Positions 43,880 through 52,963 of a DNA stretch of 64,000 nucleotides are shown in pieces. The notes below the pieces were generated by a model. That model saw only the letters and a list, made by a program, of their open reading frames with translations. It did not search any database and had not been told where the DNA came from. The stretch covers positions 186,001 to 250,000 of the forward strand of contig DASXUX010000053.1 in the NCBI GenBank assembly GCA_036504595.1, read 5' to 3'. Position numbers and translations under genes: made by a program. Position 1 is the first letter of the stretch, and each line of letters begins with the position of its first letter. The DNA comes from DASXUX01 sp036504595. Lineage in GTDB: Bacteria; Planctomycetota; SZUA-567; H5-PLA8.

Positions 43880-45247
43880 ATGACTTCACGCGAACGGCTT
43901 GAAAAGGCGCTCAACCACGTGCAGCCCGACCGGCCGCCGATTGATTTGGGTGCGACGGCGGTCACGGGCGCTCACGTCAGCGTTGTGCAGCAGTTGCGGC
44001 AGAGGCTGGGCTTGTCGGGCACGGCGCGGGTTCACGAACCGTATCAGATGCTGGGTCAGATCGATGCCGATCTGCGCTCGGCGCTGGGCGTGGACTGCGT
44101 CGGCCTGGGAATGACTCGCACGCTGCTGGGCTGGAAGAACGAGGGCTGGAAACCGTGGGTCACGTTCGATGGAACGCCGTGCCAGGTGCCGGCGGCCTTC
44201 AATACTCGCGTGGAAGCGGACGGACGGCTGCTGCAGTGGCCCGACGGAGACCGCTGCGCGCCGGCGTGCGCGGTGATGCCTGCGGGCGGCTTTTTTCATG
44301 ACACGATTATCCGCCAGCCGCCGATCGACGATGCCGCTCTGCGCGTGGAGGACAACCTGGAAGAGTTCGGGCCAGTTGCCGACGAGGATCTGGAGCATTT
44401 GCGCAGGACGGCCGAGGAGTTGTATCGCAACACCGATCTGGGGATCGTCGGCACGTTTGGCGGAACGGCATTCGGCGACATCGCGCTGGTGCCGGCGCCG
44501 TTCTTGAAGAATCCAAAGGGCATTCGCGACATCACGGAGTGGTACATCAGCACGGTTGCGCGACGCGATCACGTTTACGATATCTTTTCGCGCCAGTGCG
44601 AGATCGCTTTGAAAAACCTGGAACTGATCCGGCAGGCGGTGGGCGACACGGTCGCGGCCGTGTTCCTGACGGGGACGGATTTTGGGACGCAGAACGGGCC
44701 GTTCATTTCGCGCGATGCGTACCGCGACTTGTTTCAGCCGTTCCACAAACGCGTCAATGAGTGGGTCCACGGCCACACGCGCTGGAAGTGCTTCATCCAT
44801 AGTTGCGGCGCCGTTGAGCCGCTCATTCCGGACTTCATCGACTCGGGGTTCGACATTCTGAATCCCGTGCAGTGTTCAGCCGCGGGAATGGATGCGGCGC
44901 TGCTGAAGCGAAAGTATGGGGGCAAGCTGGTGTTCTGGGGCGGCGCTGTGGACACGCAAAACACGCTGCCGTTCGGCTCGCCGGATGCGGTTGCCGCGGA
45001 AGTGCGCGAGCGCATTCGCATTTTCGGCGAAGGCGGCGGGTTCGTGTTCAATGCGGTGCACAACATTCAGTGCAAGACGCCGGTGGAGAACGTGCTGGCG
45101 ATGTTTGGCGCGGCGCGGAACGGAAGGACGGGGAGACTGGGGGACGGGGGACGGGGAGAAACAGCAAATAGGCAGGACGCGGGCGGCAGGAGGCGGGGGA
45201 GATACGGGGAAGGGCCACCAGACTCTCGCGCCTCACCTGATCGATAG
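43880..45247 (+). CDS. Uroporphyrinogen decarboxylase-family protein (methyltransferase-like) with altered C-terminus
   Basis: The start ATG 43880 follows GAGGGACG. The 455-residue protein has the URO-D fold pattern: MTSRERLEKALNHVQPDRPPIDLG, GTDFGTQNGPFIS, WKCFIHSCGAVEPLIPDFIDSGFDILNPVQ and KLVFWGGAVDTQNTLPFG. It belongs to the large group of URO-D-like proteins that act as corrinoid- or cobalamin-dependent methyltransferases or have unknown roles, rather than the heme enzyme: HSCG offers a zinc/thiol site and there is no heme cluster. The last 40 or so residues (from about 45118) are a low-complexity G/R run made of the GGACGGGGAGAC simple repeat, so the original stop has been replaced. Confidence 0.82.
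   Translation: MTSRERLEKALNHVQPDRPPIDLGATAVTGAHVSVVQQLRQRLGLSGTARVHEPYQMLGQIDADLRSALGVDCVGLGMTRTLLGWKNEGWKPWVTFDGTPCQVPAAFNTRVEADGRLLQWPDGDRCAPACAVMPAGGFFHDTIIRQPPIDDAALRVEDNLEEFGPVADEDLEHLRRTAEELYRNTDLGIVGTFGGTAFGDIALVPAPFLKNPKGIRDITEWYISTVARRDHVYDIFSRQCEIALKNLELIRQAVGDTVAAVFLTGTDFGTQNGPFISRDAYRDLFQPFHKRVNEWVHGHTRWKCFIHSCGAVEPLIPDFIDSGFDILNPVQCSAAGMDAALLKRKYGGKLVFWGGAVDTQNTLPFGSPDAVAAEVRERIRIFGEGGGFVFNAVHNIQCKTPVENVLAMFGAARNGRTGRLGDGGRGETANRQDAGGRRRGRYGEGPPDSRASPDR
45118..45247. repeat. Purine-rich simple repeat forming the C-terminus of the URO-D-like protein
   Basis: Copies of GGGGGACGGGGAGA followed by GCAGGACGCGGGCGGCAGG. The same words, on the other strand, make the insert in the heparinase gene at 20278-20418. 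A related ACACAGAGGACACAGAG tract follows at 45299. Confidence 0.7.
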
Positions 45248-45474
45248 CCCGTCCCCTTATCCCGATCCGGAACTGGGATTGACACCGGCTACATAGCAGA
45301 CACAGAGGACACAGAGAAAGAACTTGGGAGGTGTCGAGCAAGAATGGCGAGTGGGCGGGGGGAAAAGTTTAGGAAGTATGTGCGCGTGGAAAACGGGTTA
45401 TTGATCGCGGCGCTCGACCGACCGGGCGATGGCCGGTTCAGGTGCCGCCGGACTTCACCAGAATCCGGACACCG

Positions 45475-46818
45475 TCATTCTGTCTTGGGCTTCGTCGGCT
45501 CTGCTGCCACTGGCGCGGTTGCCTCTGTCGCGCGTTCTGGGGCGACGCGGTCTGCAATCGTTTTTTGAAACGCATGGAAGATCAACCGATGTAGCTGGTT
45601 TAGATCTTCAGGCTCTTTGATGGCGACTCGGAATTTTGACCAAGGCGACTCGCTCATGCGGGTAAACCCAGCGGGTATCAGAGTCGCGGCGATAACCGGA
45701 TCAACGTTCAACCCGATCCATGGCTGCTTTGCCTCGGTAACAACACGCGCAATCCACCAAGATGGTTTGTTAAAGTAGACTCCAAAATAGCCTGTCGTGT
45801 CCTTGTAAGCTATCGAGAGCGGCACATCTTTGCGCAAGCTTGCCTCATAGACCAAACTTTTAGCTAAGGCAGAATGCTCAAATTGTTCCTTTAGTATCGC
45901 GAAGCTCTGGAGCTCCCTTTCCGTGGTGACGATGAGAGACTTGGGACCATCTGCCTGTTCTAACTCCGAGGTAACATCCGCCAGTTGCTCTGCCGTTTTG
46001 TTTGTGGTCACCAATACCGGCGGTTCGCCTTGTTGAACCTGTTCGCCCGGCGCAGATTCGGTAGTGCTCACTTCTGCCGTCTGCGTGTCCATGGCAGATA
46101 TCGCGCGCCGAACAATCTCGCGAAACACTTTTGTCATAGCCGCTTTGACTATTGGATTGAACCGCTCCACAACGTTCAAGTTTACTGTCCCGTCGTAGAC
46201 GTTTTCAGATTTCAGAATCCATCTAACAAATGCCTCACTGGGCTCGCGGTCGCGAAGATCGAGATGAGCGCGCAGAAAGTCCGCTATGGACGCCGTGTAG
46301 CGCAGGTCTGTGGCATAGTCTCGAATCGCTTCAGGGCTGAACACTGGCTTTGCAAATCGGACAAATACCTCAAGGCCCTGATCCACTGCATCGAACTTGG
46401 AGATGTGGAACGGCTTTGCGTCCATGACGTTGGGGTCGCCGGTATCAGTAAAGAATCGCCATTCCAGCCCATTTGTAAGAATTGCCAGGGTTACGGTACT
46501 GGTAGCGTTGAAATAACGCGCCAGCTGGCCTTCATGGCCGTCCAGAACAGTGTCGACAGATTTAATCTCGATGTAGACGCGGGGTATCTGTTCCAACAGT
46601 ATGGCAAGGTCAACCTTCTCCTTTTGCCCGAGCTTCTTCGTTGCAAAATCCGCCTCGTATTCCGGGCACACCTCAGCCGGATCCCAAATGTCGTAGCCAA
46701 GAGCATCCAGTACAGGCAGAATTAATGCCTGCTTTGTCGCCTCTTCGCCCTTTCCACGTACAGCCAGCAGCTTGTTGAGGATCTTGTCGACCACCGCCTT
46801 CGCACGATCCAGAGACAT
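45475..46818 (-). CDS. Stand-alone PD-(D/E)XK protein with type I restriction HsdR_N-like domain
   Basis: The start ATG 46818 gives 447 residues. The N-terminal half has KGEEATKQALILPVLDALGYD, then KVDLAILLEQIPRVYIEIKSV with the D...ExK nuclease signature (about Asp 70 and Glu-Ile-Lys 84-86), and HEGQLARYFNATS with the motif following the nuclease core. This is the plan of HsdR N-terminal nuclease domains, but the helicase motor is absent. The C-terminal third (about 300-440) is of unknown fold, perhaps a DUF4268-like domain, and there is an acidic/Thr linker. It may be a defence or repair nuclease. No methylase or specificity subunit is nearby. Confidence 0.78.
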   Translation of the reverse strand: MSLDRAKAVVDKILNKLLAVRGKGEEATKQALILPVLDALGYDIWDPAEVCPEYEADFATKKLGQKEKVDLAILLEQIPRVYIEIKSVDTVLDGHEGQLARYFNATSTVTLAILTNGLEWRFFTDTGDPNVMDAKPFHISKFDAVDQGLEVFVRFAKPVFSPEAIRDYATDLRYTASIADFLRAHLDLRDREPSEAFVRWILKSENVYDGTVNLNVVERFNPIVKAAMTKVFREIVRRAISAMDTQTAEVSTTESAPGEQVQQGEPPVLVTTNKTAEQLADVTSELEQADGPKSLIVTTERELQSFAILKEQFEHSALAKSLVYEASLRKDVPLSIAYKDTTGYFGVYFNKPSWWIARVVTEAKQPWIGLNVDPVIAATLIPAGFTRMSESPWSKFRVAIKEPEDLNQLHRLIFHAFQKTIADRVAPERATEATAPVAAEPTKPKTE

Positions 46819-46921
46819 GGGCCCGCCCCCCTTTTTGTTCAGTTGACCCGGAAACGAATAGCATTGGTGTAATAATGCACAACGTGGTTGCAAGGGAAAA
46901 TGTGGGTGAGCGCGCTTCAGG

Positions 46922-47623
46922 CTACGCTCCGACTTGCGCACGCAGGCGGAGGACTTCGTCTTCGGTCATGGGGACGGCGAGGCCGCGGGAGATTTTGTGG
47001 TCGAGTTCGCGGTTGTTGAGTTCGAGGATGAAGGCGTCGAGCGATTCGGGCGAGAGGAGGGCGATGGGCGGCGGGCCGATCAGGGACTTCAGGCGTTCGG
47101 TGTGGCGGGCATAGACGAGCTCGACGGGGGCGTTCGGCATCGAGACGGGATCGACCCACGGCGCGGGATCGAAGCGTCGGGGCTGGTCGGAGGTCACGAT
47201 CAGGCGCGCGTCGGGGAGCTTCGAGACGCACGAAAATGAGTTGATGGCGAAGGTGCGCCCGCCGCCGCGGCCGCGCGAGTACAGGATCTGCGGCAGCGTC
47301 TTGCGATCTTCTGAGACAAACGCCAGACCCAAACCGGTCGCTTTGGTGAGCATGGGAATGCTGTAGAGCCGGTGGAACTCAGCGCCCAAGCCGCGCACGC
47401 GTTCGATGAGCGGGGTGATATCGGACTGGATGGCGGGGTCAACGTCGCGGGCTTCCAGCGGGAGCAGCTTGTCGATGTGCGGCATGGCCGACTTGAAGTC
47501 GAGCGGAACGCCGAGCGTTTTCATCACGGCCGCGATCAGGAACGGGAACAGTTGGCCGTTGGTGATTCGCCAGTACTCACGATAGCGGACTTTGCGGCTG
47601 TCGGTCTTGTAGTAGATCTCCAT
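46922..47623 (-). CDS. Hypothetical protein of unknown family
   Basis: The start ATG 47623 has GGAGA seven bases upstream; an in-frame GTG at 47665 is possible. The 233-residue soluble protein begins MEIYYKTDSRKVRYREYW and contains TFAINSFSCVSKLPDARLIVTSD and a C-terminal helix with DAFILELNNRELDHKIS. No motif is recognised. It lies 104 bp upstream of the HsdR_N-like gene on the same strand, so the two may be co-transcribed, and downstream of repeat region A, which is divergent. Confidence 0.65.
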   Translation of the reverse strand: MEIYYKTDSRKVRYREYWRITNGQLFPFLIAAVMKTLGVPLDFKSAMPHIDKLLPLEARDVDPAIQSDITPLIERVRGLGAEFHRLYSIPMLTKATGLGLAFVSEDRKTLPQILYSRGRGGGRTFAINSFSCVSKLPDARLIVTSDQPRRFDPAPWVDPVSMPNAPVELVYARHTERLKSLIGPPPIALLSPESLDAFILELNNRELDHKISRGLAVPMTEDEVLRLRAQVGA

Positions 47624-47724
47624 GCGAGTCTCCGTGTCGATGAGGTTCTCCTTATTAGAGGACACCGGCGCGAATGGAACGGACGTAGATTTCGGTCGGG
47701 TTGTTGTCGAGCGTTAAAAATATT

Positions 47725-48120
47725 ATGCAAAAATAGGCCGAAATCTATGCAACATTTTCGGCGCTGATACGTCAACTACTATGAGGGGGCGAAAGGGATA
47801 CTCTGTCCGGACGGGTGGGTGTTTTGTGAAGTTGGGCACTGCACATGTGCATTCTTGGACAAAAGAGGGTTGAGACCTGAGGCTTGAGGGCAGTGCGGCG
47901 ATGGGATTGGACCACCACATGTGCAGGTTTGGACAAAAGAGCGCGCCTCACGGACCCTCACCCCGCGTTCGCTTCGCTCACGTCGGCCCTCTCCCCGGCG
48001 CGAGAGAGGGTAAAGCACAGGTGCAGGTTTGGACGGAAGCTGCCGTTGGTGAATGGGCGAGGTTGATGGCTGAAGGCACGGGCAGCCAACGGCGAACAGA
48101 GGCTGCCCGTGGCACATCGT
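47725..48120 (+). repeat. Composite upstream element A (before pgi)
   Basis: The element has three parts. A block at 47725-47809 (ATGCAAAAATA ... ACGTCA ... GGGATACTCTGTC) is conserved at 62290-62367. Three motif copies follow, CACATGTGCA(GG)TTTGGACA(A/G)AAG, at 47840, 47916 and 48015. A REP-like hairpin lies at 48075-48115 (GGCACGGGCAGCC/GGCTGCCCGTGGCAC), preceded by the shared segment GAATGGGCGAGGTTGATGG. All point towards pgi. A CTCACCC-rich tract (47945-48010) interrupts copies two and three. Confidence 0.8.
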
Positions 48121-48200
48121 GGCACACCGTGGCACACGTGAGGAATTCTGGTAGAGTTGCGGGACCAAATAGAGCAATTTCTGATTCGAGGGAGGGGATG

Positions 48201-49787
48201 ATGACCAACAGCGAGCTTTGGGCGCGATTCAAAAAATATTATCTGACTTGCGGCGAAGTGAGTCTGGACGTCAGCCGCATGAATTTCAGCGACAGCTTTC
48301 TGGCTGAGATGGACGGGCCGATGCGGAAGGCGTTCGAGGCTATGGATAAACTCGAAGCCGGCGCGATCGCCAACCCGGACGAGAAACGGATGGTCGGGCA
48401 TTACTGGCTGCGCGATGCTACGCGGGCGCCGTCGGCGGAGATCACGGTCGAGATCAAGAAGTGCCTGGCCGACCTGCGTTCGTTCACGCGCGCGGTTCAC
48501 AACGGAAAAGTTCATCCGCAAAAGGCGAAGCTGTTCAAGAAGCTGCTGGTCGTCGGCATCGGCGGGTCGGCGCTGGGGCCGCAGTTCGTCGCTCGGGCGC
48601 TGGGCGATCTGGAAACGGACGTGATGACGCCGTACTTCTTCGACAACACCGATCCGAACGGCATGGATCTGGTGCTGCAACAGATCGGCCCGGATTTGAA
48701 GGAAACGCTGTGCATCGTCATTTCGAAAAGCGGCGGGACCAAAGAGACGCGCAACGGCATGCTGGAAGCCGAGCACGCGTACACCGGCCTGGGGCTGAAG
48801 TTCGCTCAACACGCGGTGGCGATCACGCAGGACGGCAGCGCGTTGGACAAAGTGGCGCAGGAAGAAACCTGGCTGGCGCGCTTGCCGATGTGGGACTGGG
48901 TCGGCGGGCGCACGTCGGAGCTTTCGGCGGTGGGCTTGCTGCCGGCGGCTCTGCAAGGGCTGTACATCCAAGGCATGCTCGACGGCGCGCACGAGATGGA
49001 CGAGTTTACGCGCATCAAAGACCCGCTCAAGAACCCGGCGGCTCTGCTGGCGCTGATGTGGTACCACGCCAGCGGCGGGCGCGGGCAGCGCGACATGGTC
49101 ATCCTGCCGTACAAGGACCGGCTGGAACTGTTCAGCAAGTATCTGCAGCAGCTCGTTATGGAATCGATCGGGAAAGAAAAGGACTTGGATGGCAAGGTTG
49201 TAAACCAGGGCTTGACCGTTTACGGAAACAAAGGTTCGACGGACCAGCACGCGTACGTGCAGCAGCTTCGCGAAGGGATTCCGAATTTCTTCGTGACGTT
49301 CGTCGAAGTGATGCGGGACCGCATCGGGCGTTCGATGCTCGTCGAACCCGGCGCCACGAGCGGCGATTATCTGAGCGGCTTCTACCAGGGAACTCGCACC
49401 GCTTTGTATGAAAAAGGCCGCGAGAGCATCACCATTACTGTTCCGGACGTCACCGCGGAAGTGATCGGGAAGCTGATCGCTCTGTACGAGCGGACCGTCG
49501 GTTTCTACGCGAGCTTGATCAACATCAACGCGTACCACCAGCCGGGCGTGGAAGCCGGAAAGAAAGCCGCCGGCGTCGTCCTGGACTTGCAGCAAAAGAT
49601 CGTCACGGCTCTGAAAGAGAGGAAAGGGCAGAGCTTCACGGTTGAGCAGGTCGCGGAGATGGTCGGCGCGAAGGACCAGATCGAGACGGTGTTCAAGATT
49701 CTGCAGCACGCCAGCGCGAACAAGGATCACAGCATGAAATTCAAGGCGGAAGGGAACAGCGTGTTTGAGGGGAAGTACGGGACGTAA
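48201..49787 (+). CDS. pgi: Glucose-6-phosphate isomerase
   Basis: The start ATG 48201 (or ATG 48198) has GAGGGAGGGG directly upstream; the longer open frame runs through repeat region A and is not used. This 528-residue cytoplasmic enzyme interconverts glucose-6-phosphate and fructose-6-phosphate. It shows the sugar-isomerase signatures VVGIGGSALGPQ, VISKSGGTKETRNG and the catalytic-type Glu/His/Lys regions GGRTSELSAVG, NKGSTDQHAYVQQL and EAGKKAA. Length and motifs fit the long Pgi form. It supplies fructose-6-phosphate, the precursor of amino sugars, beside nucleotide-sugar genes downstream. Confidence 0.95.
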   Translation: MTNSELWARFKKYYLTCGEVSLDVSRMNFSDSFLAEMDGPMRKAFEAMDKLEAGAIANPDEKRMVGHYWLRDATRAPSAEITVEIKKCLADLRSFTRAVHNGKVHPQKAKLFKKLLVVGIGGSALGPQFVARALGDLETDVMTPYFFDNTDPNGMDLVLQQIGPDLKETLCIVISKSGGTKETRNGMLEAEHAYTGLGLKFAQHAVAITQDGSALDKVAQEETWLARLPMWDWVGGRTSELSAVGLLPAALQGLYIQGMLDGAHEMDEFTRIKDPLKNPAALLALMWYHASGGRGQRDMVILPYKDRLELFSKYLQQLVMESIGKEKDLDGKVVNQGLTVYGNKGSTDQHAYVQQLREGIPNFFVTFVEVMRDRIGRSMLVEPGATSGDYLSGFYQGTRTALYEKGRESITITVPDVTAEVIGKLIALYERTVGFYASLININAYHQPGVEAGKKAAGVVLDLQQKIVTALKERKGQSFTVEQVAEMVGAKDQIETVFKILQHASANKDHSMKFKAEGNSVFEGKYGT

Positions 49788-49794
49788 GGGCAGG

Positions 49795-49850
49795 GTTCAG
49801 GGGTCAGGGGTTGGGGTTCAGGGTTCGGGGTTCAGGGTTCAGGGTTGTGG
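49795..49850. repeat. GGGTTCAGGG simple repeat
   Basis: Six or more imperfect copies of GGGTTCAGGG/GGTCAGGGG follow the pgi stop. A second tract lies at about 59050-59085. Similar repeats at other gene ends are listed in findings. Confidence 0.75.
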
Positions 49851-49865
49851 CTTGTGGAGACAGGT

Positions 49866-50348
49866 GTGCGGCTATTTTTGCTCACGGGCGTTGCTCTGGT
49901 CTTGAGCCTTTCGCTATCAGCCGGCGAAAGCGAGGCCAAGATTCCCAGCGGCGTGTTGATGGATGAAGCACGCGTGGTGATCGGAGAAATTCTGGAGCTG
50001 CAGAAGAGCGACCGGCGGCTGCCGCACGACATTTCGGCGGAGGAGATAAGGAAGCGCTTGGACACTGCGATTTCGAATCTGAAGAAGGCCGGCGTGTTCG
50101 ATGTGTCGGCGGCGCAGGAGGAGCGGTTCAAGAAGGGAACGTTCGACGACGCGGACGCGACGACGCGGCTGAAGGCGGCGATCAAGATTCTGCAGTCCAT
50201 CAACGTGGATATGCCGGTGACGACGGTTTATGCGATGCGGCAACTGGAGGGCGGGAAACTGCGCGGAGCGCGGCTGGAAATCTGCGCGCGGTTGGCGGAG
50301 CACAATATTGAGCAGTTGAAGGCACTGGGCGGCGGGAAGGGCGAGTAG
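49866..50348 (+). CDS. Small secreted helical protein (unknown)
   Basis: A GTG start at 49866 is preferred because GGAGA precedes it by six bases and it begins a clean signal peptide (about 1-20, LFLLTGVALVLSLSLSAG). The 160-residue product is mainly helical and charged: GVLMDEARVVIGEILELQKSD, ISAEEIRKRLDTAISNLKKAG and RLAEHNIEQLKALGGG. It has one Cys and no recognised family. It is co-directional with pgi, but the GGGTTCAGGG tract lies between. Confidence 0.65.
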   Translation: MRLFLLTGVALVLSLSLSAGESEAKIPSGVLMDEARVVIGEILELQKSDRRLPHDISAEEIRKRLDTAISNLKKAGVFDVSAAQEERFKKGTFDDADATTRLKAAIKILQSINVDMPVTTVYAMRQLEGGKLRGARLEICARLAEHNIEQLKALGGGKGE

Positions 50349-50443
50349 GCAGGAAGCAGTGGCAGTATGCAGGAGAAACGGCACGAACGGCGGAGGCTGG
50401 AGGCAGTCACCAGACTACCAGACCACCACTCACCAAGTACCAC
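50349..50443. repeat. CAGACxACCAGAC simple repeat
   Basis: The tract CACCAGACTACCAGACCACC and CACTCACCAAGTACCACTC lies between convergent genes. The inverse words occur at 54340-54410, and the same CCAGAC words form the C-terminal codons of the TolC-like gene (28728-28780). Confidence 0.65.
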
Positions 50444-51478
50444 TCACCTGCAGTTCGCCACATACCACGCCAGCGTTTCGTCCAGGCCTTGAGCGATCGA
50501 GTGCGTGGGTTCGTAGCCGAGCAGTTCTCGGGCGCGGGAGATGTTGGCCAGTGAGTGCGGGATGTCGCCGCGGCGGAAGGAGCCGTATTTCGGCTGGGCG
50601 CCTGCAAGTTGCGGGCGGGATTTGGCCAGGCCGTCGCGAAGGAGAGCGAAGAGTTCGTTGAGCGTGGTGCGGACGCCGCAGGCGATGTTGTAGACCTTGT
50701 CGAGCGCGCGCGGGTCCTCCACGGTGGCGGCGAGAACGTTCGCCTGAACGACGTTTTCGACATAGCAGAAGTCGCGGCTGACGGAGCCATCGCCGTTGAT
50801 TGTGCAGGGGTCGCCCTTCAGCAGCAGGTCGATCCACTTCGGGATGACGGCGGCGTAGGCGCCGGCGGGGTCCTGGCGGCGGCCGAACACATTGAAGTAG
50901 CGCAGGCCGATCACCTGCGAGGCGTAGCAGCGCGCGTAAATCGCCGCGTACTGTTCGTTGATGGACTTGGTGAGCGCGTAGGGCGAGAGCGGGTTGCCGA
51001 TCTGGTCTTCGACTTTCGGCAGCGTGGGTTCGTCGCCGTAGACGGAACTTGAGGATGCGTAGACGAAGCGCTGCACGCCGGCTTTGCGCGCGGCTTGGAG
51101 CATGTTCACGGTGCCGTTGACGTTGGCGCGGTGGCTGGCGAGCGGGTCATCGATCGAGCGCGGCACCGAACCGAGCGCGGCCTGGTGCAGAACGTAATCG
51201 ACGCCTGCGCAGGCCATTTCGCAAGTCCGCAGGTCGGAGATATCGCCGTCGATGAATTTGAAATGAGACCAGGCTTGCTCGCCCGCCAGGGTGCGCACGT
51301 CGTCGAGATTCTTGCGCGAGCCGGTGGCGAAGTTGTCGAGGCCGACCACTTCCTGCTGCAAGGAGAGCAGGCGGTGGAGCAGGTTCGAGCCGATGAAACC
51401 GGCCACGCCGGTGATCAGCCAGCGCCGCGGCGCACTGGTAAGCCGGCGCTGCGCGGACTCAAAGGGAATAGGCGGCAT
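50444..51478 (-). CDS. UDP-N-acetylhexosamine 4-epimerase-like SDR (WbpP/TviC-type)
   Basis: The start ATG 51478 overlaps the last base of the upstream stop (TAATG), with TTGGAG upstream. The 344-residue extended SDR has the nucleotide motif GVAGFIGSN (about 24-32), the catalytic SSSVYG and YALTK pair and LRYFNVFGRRQDP. The sequence resembles UDP-GlcNAc/UDP-GlcNAcA C4-epimerases (WbpP, TviC) more than GalE. It converts UDP-GlcNAc(A) to UDP-GalNAc(A) for surface polysaccharide. It is translationally coupled to the dehydrogenase gene upstream, and the two form the GalNAcA-type sugar pathway. Confidence 0.9.
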   Translation of the reverse strand: MPPIPFESAQRRLTSAPRRWLITGVAGFIGSNLLHRLLSLQQEVVGLDNFATGSRKNLDDVRTLAGEQAWSHFKFIDGDISDLRTCEMACAGVDYVLHQAALGSVPRSIDDPLASHRANVNGTVNMLQAARKAGVQRFVYASSSSVYGDEPTLPKVEDQIGNPLSPYALTKSINEQYAAIYARCYASQVIGLRYFNVFGRRQDPAGAYAAVIPKWIDLLLKGDPCTINGDGSVSRDFCYVENVVQANVLAATVEDPRALDKVYNIACGVRTTLNELFALLRDGLAKSRPQLAGAQPKYGSFRRGDIPHSLANISRARELLGYEPTHSIAQGLDETLAWYVANCR

Positions 51479-52758
51479 TAAAGACTCCAATGGCAAATTT
51501 CAGGTGGCAGACTTTGCGGCTTCAGAGCCGACTTGACGTCCACGAAAACGCCGCCGGATCGAAGCATACCAGCAAGGCGGGCAATGGGCATTTCCAGATA
51601 CGCTCGGTGCGCCACGGCGAGGATCAGCGCGTCCAGATTTCGGAACTCGTCCAGCGGGGCCAGTTCGAGCTTGTACTCCTCGTGAGCCTCATCGGGATCG
51701 GCCAGCGCATCGGTGACCAGCGGACTGATCCCGAATTCGCGGAGTTCGGCCACGATGTCGGGCACGCGGCTGTTGCGCAGGTCCGGGACATTTTCTTTGA
51801 AGGTCAGGCCCAGAATGCCGATGCGCGCGGTCTTGACTTGAACGTGCGCTCGAATGAGAAGCTTGATGGTCTTCTGCGCGATGAAGCGGCCCATGTCGTC
51901 GTTAATGCGGCGGCCGGCGAGAATCACCTGCGGATGGTAGCCCATTTCCTCGGCTTTGGACGTCAGGTAGTACGGATCGACACCGATGCAGTGCCCGCCG
52001 ACCAGGCCGGGGCGGAAGGGCAGGAAGTTCCACTTGGTGCCGGCGGCGGCGAGCACGTCGCTGGTGCGGATGCCCATGCGGTCGAAAATCAGGGCCAGTT
52101 CGTTCATCAGGGCGATGTTCAGATCGCGCTGCGTGTTCTCGATGACCTTGGCCGCTTCGGCGACTTTGATCGACTGCGCGCGATAGATGCCCGCGCTGAT
52201 GACCGCGCCGTAGACGGCGGCGACGCGCTCCAGCGTTTCGGCGTCTTCGCCGGAAACGATCTTCGTGATGCGTTCGAGCGTGTGTTCCTTGTCGCCGGGA
52301 TTGATGCGTTCCGGCGAGTAGCCGAGTTTGAAGTCCTTGCCGCGCGCCAATCCCGAGACGCGTTCCAGGATCGGGCCGCAGATGTCTTCGGTGACGCCGG
52401 GGTACACGGTGGATTCGAAAACCACAACCGCGCCTTTGATCAGCACCTGCCCGCACAGTTCGCTGGCCTTGACGACCGGGGTCAGGTCCGGGCGTTTCTG
52501 CGTGTCCACCGGAGTCGGCACGGCAACGATGAAGAAGGTTCGGTCGCGCAAGTCGTCCATCGATGCGCTCAGCGTGATGCTCGACTGCCGCAGTTGCTCC
52601 GAAGAGACCTCACCGGTGCTGTCGTTGCCCTCGCGCAGGCGTGCGACTTTGCGCGCGTTGATGTCGAAACCGACGGTGCCGGGGAACTTTTTTGCGATCG
52701 CCAGCGCCAGCGGCAGCCCGACGTAGCCCAGTCCGATCACAGCAATCTTTTCAGTCAT
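51478..52758 (-). CDS. UDP-N-acetylhexosamine dehydrogenase (WbpO/TviB/WbpA-type)
   Basis: The start ATG 52758 follows GAAGAGG. The 426-residue protein is a UDP-sugar 6-dehydrogenase with Rossmann start IAVIGLGYVGLPLA, the FESTVYPGVTED segment, the conserved GYSPERINPGD and the catalytic Cys in GGHCIGVDPYYL. It oxidises UDP-GlcNAc or UDP-GalNAc to the uronic acid using two NAD+. Together with the coupled epimerase it makes UDP-GalNAcA, as in Vi antigen or O-antigen paths. It is expected to feed the exopolysaccharide machinery at 1-7 kb. Confidence 0.93.
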   Translation of the reverse strand: MTEKIAVIGLGYVGLPLALAIAKKFPGTVGFDINARKVARLREGNDSTGEVSSEQLRQSSITLSASMDDLRDRTFFIVAVPTPVDTQKRPDLTPVVKASELCGQVLIKGAVVVFESTVYPGVTEDICGPILERVSGLARGKDFKLGYSPERINPGDKEHTLERITKIVSGEDAETLERVAAVYGAVISAGIYRAQSIKVAEAAKVIENTQRDLNIALMNELALIFDRMGIRTSDVLAAAGTKWNFLPFRPGLVGGHCIGVDPYYLTSKAEEMGYHPQVILAGRRINDDMGRFIAQKTIKLLIRAHVQVKTARIGILGLTFKENVPDLRNSRVPDIVAELREFGISPLVTDALADPDEAHEEYKLELAPLDEFRNLDALILAVAHRAYLEMPIARLAGMLRSGGVFVDVKSALKPQSLPPEICHWSL

Positions 52759-52847
52759 AGTGCCTCTTCATGAACGGAACGCGTACTGAGTGCCAGATTA
52801 GCTTAGCTGAGAGACGGAATGATGGAACTTAAATTTGGCGGTGTGTG

Positions 52848-52963
52848 TGGCACGGGCAGGCCACGCCGCATCCGTTTGCGGCGTGGATTGCCCGTGCGGC
52901 CCCGGAGTCACGGGCAATCCGCCGGAGCAAAAAGATGCTCCGGCGGCCTGCCCGTGCCACACA
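52848..52963. repeat. Two adjacent REP-like palindromes
   Basis: First: GGCACGGGCAGGCCACGCCGC pairing with GCGGCGTGGATTGCCCGTG (52854-52895 or so). Second: CGGGCAATCCGCCGGAGC pairing with GCTCCGGCGGCCTGCCCGTG and ending TGCCACAC (52911-52961), nearly identical to 14722-14795. They occupy the gap between the dehydrogenase gene start and the DUF1080 gene end. Confidence 0.75.

Noticed and set aside
45344..45568. A 74-codon + frame (MASGRGEKFRKYVRVENG...) after the UroD-like gene
   Set aside because: GGGAGG lies 12 bases upstream, but the second half is antisense to the HsdR_N-like gene and no family is recognised. It may be the remnant of a lost gene; too weak to list.
47840..48040. Spaced TTTGGACA repeats as a CRISPR-like array
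   Set aside because: Copies are degenerate, spacing is irregular (about 75-100 bp) and there are no cas genes; the same motif is found upstream of other genes.
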